Positions 58,601-64,000 of a DNA stretch of 64,000 bases are shown here, piece after piece. Both the position numbers and the translations under genes were made by a program. Numbering within the stretch: position 1 is the first letter of the stretch; every line of letters begins with the position of its first letter. This DNA is from Hydractinia symbiolongicarpus (lineage: Eukaryota; Cnidaria; Hydrozoa; Anthoathecata; Hydractiniidae): assembly GCF_029227915.1 (NCBI RefSeq), contig NC_079887.1, positions 19,529,650-19,593,649 on the forward strand, given 5' to 3'. The notes beneath the pieces were generated by a model. That model had not been told where the DNA came from, did no database searches, and was given only the letters and a program-made list of their open reading frames with translations.

Positions 58601-58840
58601 TTGTTAATGTATTTAAGTGTTGCTTCAAATACTCCTGGTTTGGGTGATAGCGAGTTGGAGGATGATTTGGAAATGAATCCTTTTTTGAATGCACAAAGCC
58701 TATTGTGCATTCAAAAAAGGATCCTTTTTTTTAAATATGGACAAAAGTGTGAAACAGCCAATGTTCTGCCAACCGGCAGGCTCCAAAGTCGCTACTTTTG
58801 CGCACACGTATCCAGGCAGATACCGTTGAAAAGTTGCTAG
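58601..58840 (+). other. ORF remnant ended by a 20-bp-stem palindrome
   Basis: The ORF starts acidic (GLGDSELEDDLEMNPFLNAQ) and then runs into a perfect inverted repeat at 58677-58722 (stem 20 bp, loop AGCCTA), after which the reading is simply the antisense of its own sequence. The first 30 residues may be a genuine gene end; the rest is not. Confidence 0.4.
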
Positions 58841-59189
58841 TCACATTTTCTAGCACGACAGCACACCGAAATAATCCACGTCGGGGCCAACGAAGCCCCC
58901 GAAAATTGTAAAAAATGATAATGCTGACGTCAGCAACAATTAGCACATTTTAGACTTTGGACTTAACCAAATATTTGACAAGTTTAAAATGTGTGAATCT
59001 AATATAGAAATAGCCTACGCAATTACTTGTGGGGGCGAAATGCGAAATTAGCTGTTTTGTATCAACATATTTTGACCAAGATTGCAGCTTTGCAAGTTAC
59101 ATGTGAATTGTATTGTAGGTTTGGTTTCTAGCATGCACCTTTAAGTGTTACTGTTATAACTGAGAAATATTTTTTGAAAAAACACTGGA

Positions 59190-59980
59190 GTGATAAAAAT
59201 GGAGAATGAGGAAATAGTGACGAAGAAGAAAAAGAATCTGAAAAGGGTGGAACAGGGGAAGAAACTAAATCGGAAGAGAAAGAAGAAGTTATTAAGAGGT
59301 AAACATATTGAGAAGAGTGAGATAGAATATGAGAGGGAGAATTGTTATTATTTATTTCACTGGTTGTCTGGTTGTGTTATTGTGTGGAGGTTTTTGGTAT
59401 TTTAGGAAAAGTCGTGATTTGGAGGTGACAAAAGCTGTTGTGGTGCAAGAGTCTACACAGGAAAAATCCAACCCTATGTAAATGAGTGAGGTTAAGGAAG
59501 TTAAGAATGACCTCTATCATGCCACCGTTGTTAGTGAAAAGTATTGGTTATGCGATGTTGTTGAAGAGTCGTTTTAGGTCTTGGACCGAATTTAGGTAAA
59601 GTGGATTTCAGTCACCCTGTCAAGTTGGTTGGAATTGTTGGTGCATCCATGTTTATAAAGGATATTTAGGTAATAAAATGTTGATTTATTTCGGTCGAGT
59701 GGTTTTTGATCACGAATATGATATTGATGACGAGTTAGTTAGGAAGGTTTTTAGCGAGATGGGGATGGATGAAAGTAGTGTCAAGAAGATTATTGCTGAT
59801 AACCCAACTCCTTTAGATACCGAAGTTGTGTTGAGGATTGTCGGGGATAATCCCCCAGACCCTATTATTAAACTTACTGAGGATACCGTGAAAAGGTACG
59901 CAAGTCCTGAGATTATTCGTATGACTGTGAAAGATTATACGATAAGTAGAGAAGAGCGTGTAGGTGCATTGTGGATATAG
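59190..59980 (+). pseudogene. Right-end ORF remains of the virus-like element
   Basis: 59190-59405 is a very basic ORF (MENEEIVTKKKKNLKRVEQG) leading into a hydrophobic stretch. 59678-59980 encodes 100 residues with YDIDDELVRKVFSEMGMDES and VKDYTISREERVGALW, probably mostly helical. No family recognised. Strand and base composition fit the block that starts at 52.3 kb, and a G/T-rich plus strand here contrasts with the C/A-rich plus strand before 57 kb, as expected for divergent genes. Confidence 0.35.
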
Positions 59981-60048
59981 TTCAAGTATAATTACGAAGG
60001 GCAATAGTAAGGTATGTGCAATAGTAAGGTATGTGCGCGATATAAACA

Positions 60049-60475
60049 AAAATAATGATTTTGAAGCTTAGGGTGATTTGTCTAACTACATTGTAAAGGA
60101 ATATGACAGGGATATAGAAAAACACTATAAAATTTTGATGTTCTAAAGCCTACCTTTGCTAGTAATGGAACCCCAGTAGACATAACGGTATCACGTAATA
60201 AAACTCGTCTTGACTCGTCCTTTTATGATTAAAACAAAGGTGAGTTTACGATAACTGTTGTGTTTCGTCATGATGTTATTATGAAAAATTGAAACAGAAA
60301 TATATCATTACTTCCAATCTATTTTCGAGGTGTCTGTATTATTCGTCTGTACCCTATTGGTTTCTTGCAAATGTGACTGCCTTTATTTCAATATCTTTTC
60401 CAATCGTCTTTGGTCATTTCTAGTGGTGTTATAGGTTTCAGGTGGTTTAGGTATATTGTTTTTGCTAGTTTCTAA
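60049..60475. other. Intergenic stretch
   Basis: No gene is seen. Probably the tail of the virus-like block; it ends at the A (60475) into which the Helitron pair inserted. Confidence 0.4.
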
Positions 60476-61199
60476 TCTATATAATAATACGGAGCTTCTG
60501 TCTGTGACTTTTGCGAAGTGGATAAAATTTCTTTGATAAAGTCTATAAAACATCGCCTATAAATTTGTTCTGTAAATTAGCAAACTTTGACGTTAAAGCA
60601 ATATTGACGTCAAAGGAAAGTATATTAAGATCAGTGAAGGCAATGCATTGCACTTTTAAAATTAAGGCTTAATAACTTAGAAACGGGTGGAAATAACTGA
60701 CGTCATTTCCTGCGTGGGTAACTAGGGACTACCTGGGACCAAGTTGGGTAAGTTTTCCAAACCTGGGTCACCAAATCCGTTTCGGAATGGACGGGTAAAT
60801 GACGTCATAAAAAAACCTTTAAACCCTAATATCTCTGCATCCGTTTGTCTCAAGTACACGATCCTATACATTTTCTTGATCAGCGTTTCAAGATCTATAC
60901 GATGAAGGCAATAGGTACACAAATTTCTTGAAAATAAATTTTTGGGTTTGACAGGCCATTGCTGACGTCAACAAAATTTTTAACACCTTATATCTCCTTA
61001 GGCTTTTGTCGGATACATATGATCCTATACATTATTGTGATCAGCGTTTTAACCTTTACACGTTATAGGCAACGAATAAACTAAACTTGGCCAATTTTTT
61101 TTGTACCTGTACTGTTGACGTTAGCAAAAAATCTAAAACAACCTATTTTTCCATTGTCCTTCTGCCTAAGTGGATTTCTCCACGGGCTTTATCGACTAG
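60476..61199 (+). mobile_element. Non-autonomous Helitron 1 (724 bp)
   Basis: 5' end TCTATATAATAATACGG preceded by A (60475). 3' end: hairpin GTGGATTTCTCCAC (61171-61184) then CTAG at 61196-61199. TC start, hairpin near the end, CTRR terminus and A/T target are the Helitron rules. No Rep/helicase gene, so mobilised in trans. Contains several GACGTCA strings. Confidence 0.85.
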
Positions 61200-61921
61200 T
61201 CTTATATAATAATACGGAGCTTCTGTCTGTGACTTTTGCAAAGTGGATAAAATTTCTTTGATTAAGTCTATAAAACATCGCTTATAAATTTGTTTTGTAA
61301 ATTAGCAGACTGACGTTAGAGCAATATTGACGTCAAAGGAAAGTATATTAAGATTAGTGAAGCCATTGCATTGCACTTTTAAATTTAAGGCTAAATAACT
61401 TGGAAACGAGTGGAAATAACTGACGTCATCTCCTGCGTGGGTAACTAGGGACTACCTGGGACCAATTTGGGTAAGTTTTCCAAACCTGGGTCACCAAATC
61501 CGTTTCGGAATGGACGGGTTAATGACGTCATAAAAAACCTTTAAACCCTAATATCTCTGCATCCGTTTGTCACAAGTACACGATCCTATACATTTTCTTG
61601 ATCAGCGTTTCAAGATCTATACGATAAAGGCAATAGGTACACAAATTTCTTGAAAATAAATTTTTGGGTTTGACAGGCCATTTCTGACGTCAACAAAATT
61701 TTTAACACCTTATATCTCCTTAGGCTTTTGTCGAATACATATGATCCTATACATTATTGTGATCAGCGTTTTAACCTTTACACGTTATAGGCAACGAATA
61801 AACTAAACTTGGCCAATTTTTTTTGTACCTGCACTGTTGACGTCAGCAAAAAATCTAAAACAACCTATTTTTCCATTGTCCTTTTGCCTAAGTGGATTTC
61901 TCCACTGGCTTTATCGACTAG
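61200..61921 (+). mobile_element. Non-autonomous Helitron 2 (722 bp), directly abutting Helitron 1
   Basis: Starts TCTTATATAATAATACGG at 61200, the base right after the CTAG of Helitron 1. Ends with hairpin GTGGATTTCTCCAC and CTAG (61918-61921) followed by T. Differs from copy 1 at scattered positions, e.g. GCAAAGTGG for GCGAAGTGG and CTCCACTGG for CTCCACGGG. ORF 61809-61997 has no meaning. Confidence 0.85.
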
Positions 61922-62028
61922 TAATAATAATAATAGTAATAATAATAATAACCGATTTATTTCAAGCATATCCATAAATTACATGGTTGTAGAATAAAGA
62001 CATCAGTAAAAGGATTAGGGTAACATCA
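61922..62028. repeat. AAT-type microsatellite after the Helitron pair
   Basis: TAATAATAATAGTAATAATAATAATAACC, then non-repetitive sequence. Lies at the Helitron target site. Confidence 0.8.
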
Positions 62029-62480
62029 TAGGCGCGTAAATGAACAAACATGAATTGGTAGCACTTGTGGACCACTTAAACACACACACAAAATAAAATA
62101 CTTAAATAAATAAACAATTACAGTTAAACATTAAATACTTGAGTATCTAAATTAAATTTAGATAGAATAAAAAATTGTTATATTGATTAGGATAGGATCA
62201 TAGGCGCGTGAATTGACAGAACAGGAATTGGAAGCACGTGGAGCATTTAAACACACACACACGCGCGCGAATAAAATACTTAATAAATAAATATATAAAT
62301 AAATAAATAAATAAATGAATAAATAAATAAAATTAAATATAAGTAAACATTAAATACTTGAGTATACGAAGAAAATCCATTTAGAATAAGAAGATTGACA
62401 TGTTAATTAGGATAGGATCATAGGCGCGAACATTGAAAGGACAAGAATCGGTAGCACTTGTGGACCACTTATACACACAC
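62029..62480. repeat. Imperfect tandem repeat, three copies
   Basis: Copies start with TAGGCGCG at 62029, 62201 and 62421 (spacing 172 and 220). Each has a GGTAGCACTTGTGGACCACTT-like segment, an ACACACAC tract and a TTAAATACTTGAGTAT segment in the same order. Spacing differs because of an AAAT microsatellite in the second copy (62283-62335). Confidence 0.8.
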
Positions 62481-62598
62481 AACAACAAAAACATTAAATT
62501 TTAGCTATGGGAGACTGTTATAACTTAAACATTTATGTCATTGCCCGTGCTAAGGCTTTGTCAACTGAGTACTTTTTAGTTTTGTTTTTTTAAAATTT

Positions 62599-63711
62599 TT
62601 AAAATTCATTAAGTTTATTACAATCCCTTATGCCCTTTGGTAAATCGTTAAAGACAGTCTTAGCTTCTGCTTGGAATGTCGTAATGCTGTCATTACAGTC
62701 GATCATTGTTCCTGTGATGTTGGTGTTATTTCGAAGGGTTCGATGATTGATCTTTCGTTTGACTTGCATGTTGCCGGGAACAATTTCATGTAAAGCTTTG
62801 AAGGCAAGCACAGATACTTGTATCTCTCAAGCCCTGTCAGCCCTGACAGTTTTATAACGTCCGCGATCTTCGCATGTCTTTGTAAAACAAAACAGCCGCT
62901 GCATTTTGGATCTTTTAAAGCCTTTTAAGTAAGTACGCTGGAGTCGTGCCGATGTACACCGAGTTGCCATAGTCCGGCTTAGACAAAACCAATGCGTTAA
63001 CAAGCTGTTTTTTAAAATAAAATGGTAGCAGTCGCTTTATGGGCTTCGATGATTTGAGAGTACGGAAGCAGTTTTTTGCGACAGAGTTGATCTGCATTTT
63101 CCATTCGAGATGTTGCTTAAACGTCACTCCAAGGGTCCTGAGCCCCTCTGATGATTTCAGGAGATGATCATCGTACGTAAGCTTGGTATCAGCGTTTTTG
63201 ATGTTATGGGTTCGGAAAAGTTGCCTTGTGCTAAATAACATGTTTTTGTTTTTTTTATTGTTAAAAACAAGGTTGGAATTTATTGACCACGATATATGGT
63301 TTTGTAAATCTTTTACGAACTCACCAGTCTTTTCTGCAACTTGTGTGGCTTTGCAGTGGTCACACACCGTCGTATCATCGGCGTATTGAAGGGATCCTGA
63401 TACGTTCAGATGATTAGGGAGGTCGATGACGTAAAGGTTGAAGATTACTGGCCCAAGTATTGATCCTTAAGGAACACCGAAACCAGTTATCGTCAATCTG
63501 TACAAAGTGCTTGCGATTGGCAATGTATTCTGTTACCTCTAGAGTTTCGACGAAAACCTCTGCAACATCGTGCCGCGCTAGAGGATTTGTTTGTACTTTG
63601 TTAGACCTTCGACGTAGATGCAAAATCCTCATGGCTTGTGATGTTGGTACTTTGTTGTGTATGAACCCTCCCTATCAACCTCTTGATTCGATTCAAATTT
63701 CTGTGCGATAG
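62599..63711 (-). pseudogene. Non-LTR retrotransposon RT fragment
   Basis: Minus strand: EYIANRKHFVQIDD, then a GVP-GSILGP motif (stop codon inside, about 63465), LYVIDLPN, SLQYADDTTVCDHCK (motif C, ADD), TLGVTFKQHLEWKMQI, and the C-terminal KPDYGNSVYIG and LAFKALHEIVPGN segments. Frame breaks at about 63470 and 62900. 5' truncated. A different family from the LINEs at 22-25 and 38.9-39.8 kb by sequence style. Confidence 0.75.
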
Positions 63712-63724
63712 ATTCAAAGTCAGC

Positions 63725-63979
63725 ATATATCACATAAGTTACTCGCATCGACCTATTAAAGTTAGTAAACATTAACTTTAAATATGGCTTTGGCATACAA
63801 ATTTTGCAGTACCGTGGTTATTTATCTGTGATGATACGAGTCTTGAACTTCCTATCCAACAATAATGACTGGTTTGTTCATCGGATAGTAGTAGAAGGTT
63901 GAATATATATCACATAAGGTACTCGCATCGACCTACTAAAGTTAGTAAACATTAACTTTAAATATGGCTTTGGCATATC
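63725..63979. repeat. Direct repeat of about 75 bp, 180-bp period
   Basis: ATATCACATAAG(T/G)TACTCGC...GGCTTTGGCATA at 63725-63797 recurs at 63905-63977, exactly 180 bases later, with three changes. Each copy contains the stem-loop AAAGTTA/TAACTTT around GTAAACAT. Probably the start of a satellite that continues past the window. Confidence 0.8.
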
Positions 63980-64000
63980 GACCACCACAACCTCTTTTAT

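Overview
The window looks like transposon-dense nuclear DNA of an early-branching animal, most likely a cnidarian; a sponge is not excluded. Evidence: spliceosomal introns, AT-rich intergenic DNA with many TAGCTAGC strings, several non-LTR retrotransposons, a DIRS-type retroelement, Helitrons, THAP, SAP and SWIM proteins, and only one convincing host gene. There are no bacterial operons, rRNA genes or CRISPR arrays. Species assignment is inference.

Layout. 1-7.2 kb: satellite-like composite repeats (1.24-kb TAGCTAGC units ending in TTGCGGAG/CTCCGCAA, GGCAA-rich minisatellite blocks, tRNA-like pieces, 612 bp of pure AT). 8.6-9.3 kb: THAP protein gene. 11.2-12.3 kb: non-LTR RT fragment. 12.5-13.2 kb: a 0.65-kb repeat also present at 33.5 kb. 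13.5-19.1 kb: decayed SAP-SWIM-YqaJ nuclease gene, split by a 3.7-kb DNA transposon (13651-17346) that carries a HECT-like gene and an integrase-core gene. 19.1-19.8 kb: THAP/coiled-coil gene. 21.5-25.1 kb: non-LTR retrotransposon with a 387-bp GATA tail. 23.3-33.5 kb: near-perfect inverted duplication (4146-bp arms, 1855-bp spacer) whose inner edges coincide with a Helitron-like 5' terminus. 34-36 kb: exon fragments and decayed repeats.

36.8-51.4 kb holds a probable secreted-protein gene (signal-peptide exon at 36780, later exons at 48274, 48803 and 51074, every splice phase compatible). Its 11.4-kb first intron contains a fold-back element, a SINE, a LINE and a DIRS relic which is itself split by a 2.7-kb element with 70-bp hairpin-forming TIRs and a perfect 9-bp target duplication. 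52.2-60.0 kb is a decayed virus-like (Polinton-like/PLV-like) element: packaging-type ATPase and structural-looking ORFs on the minus strand, a small membrane protein and an integrase C-terminal part on the plus strand, all broken. 60.5-61.9 kb: two non-autonomous Helitrons joined exactly head to tail. The end holds tandem repeats and another LINE fragment.

Most coding sequence therefore belongs to mobile elements inserted into one another. Three insertions can be resolved to the base from target duplications (6 bp at 13645/17347, 9 bp at 41872/44564, TTAA at 49593/50145), and each gives an order of events. All domain names come from motif recognition by eye; no database search was run.
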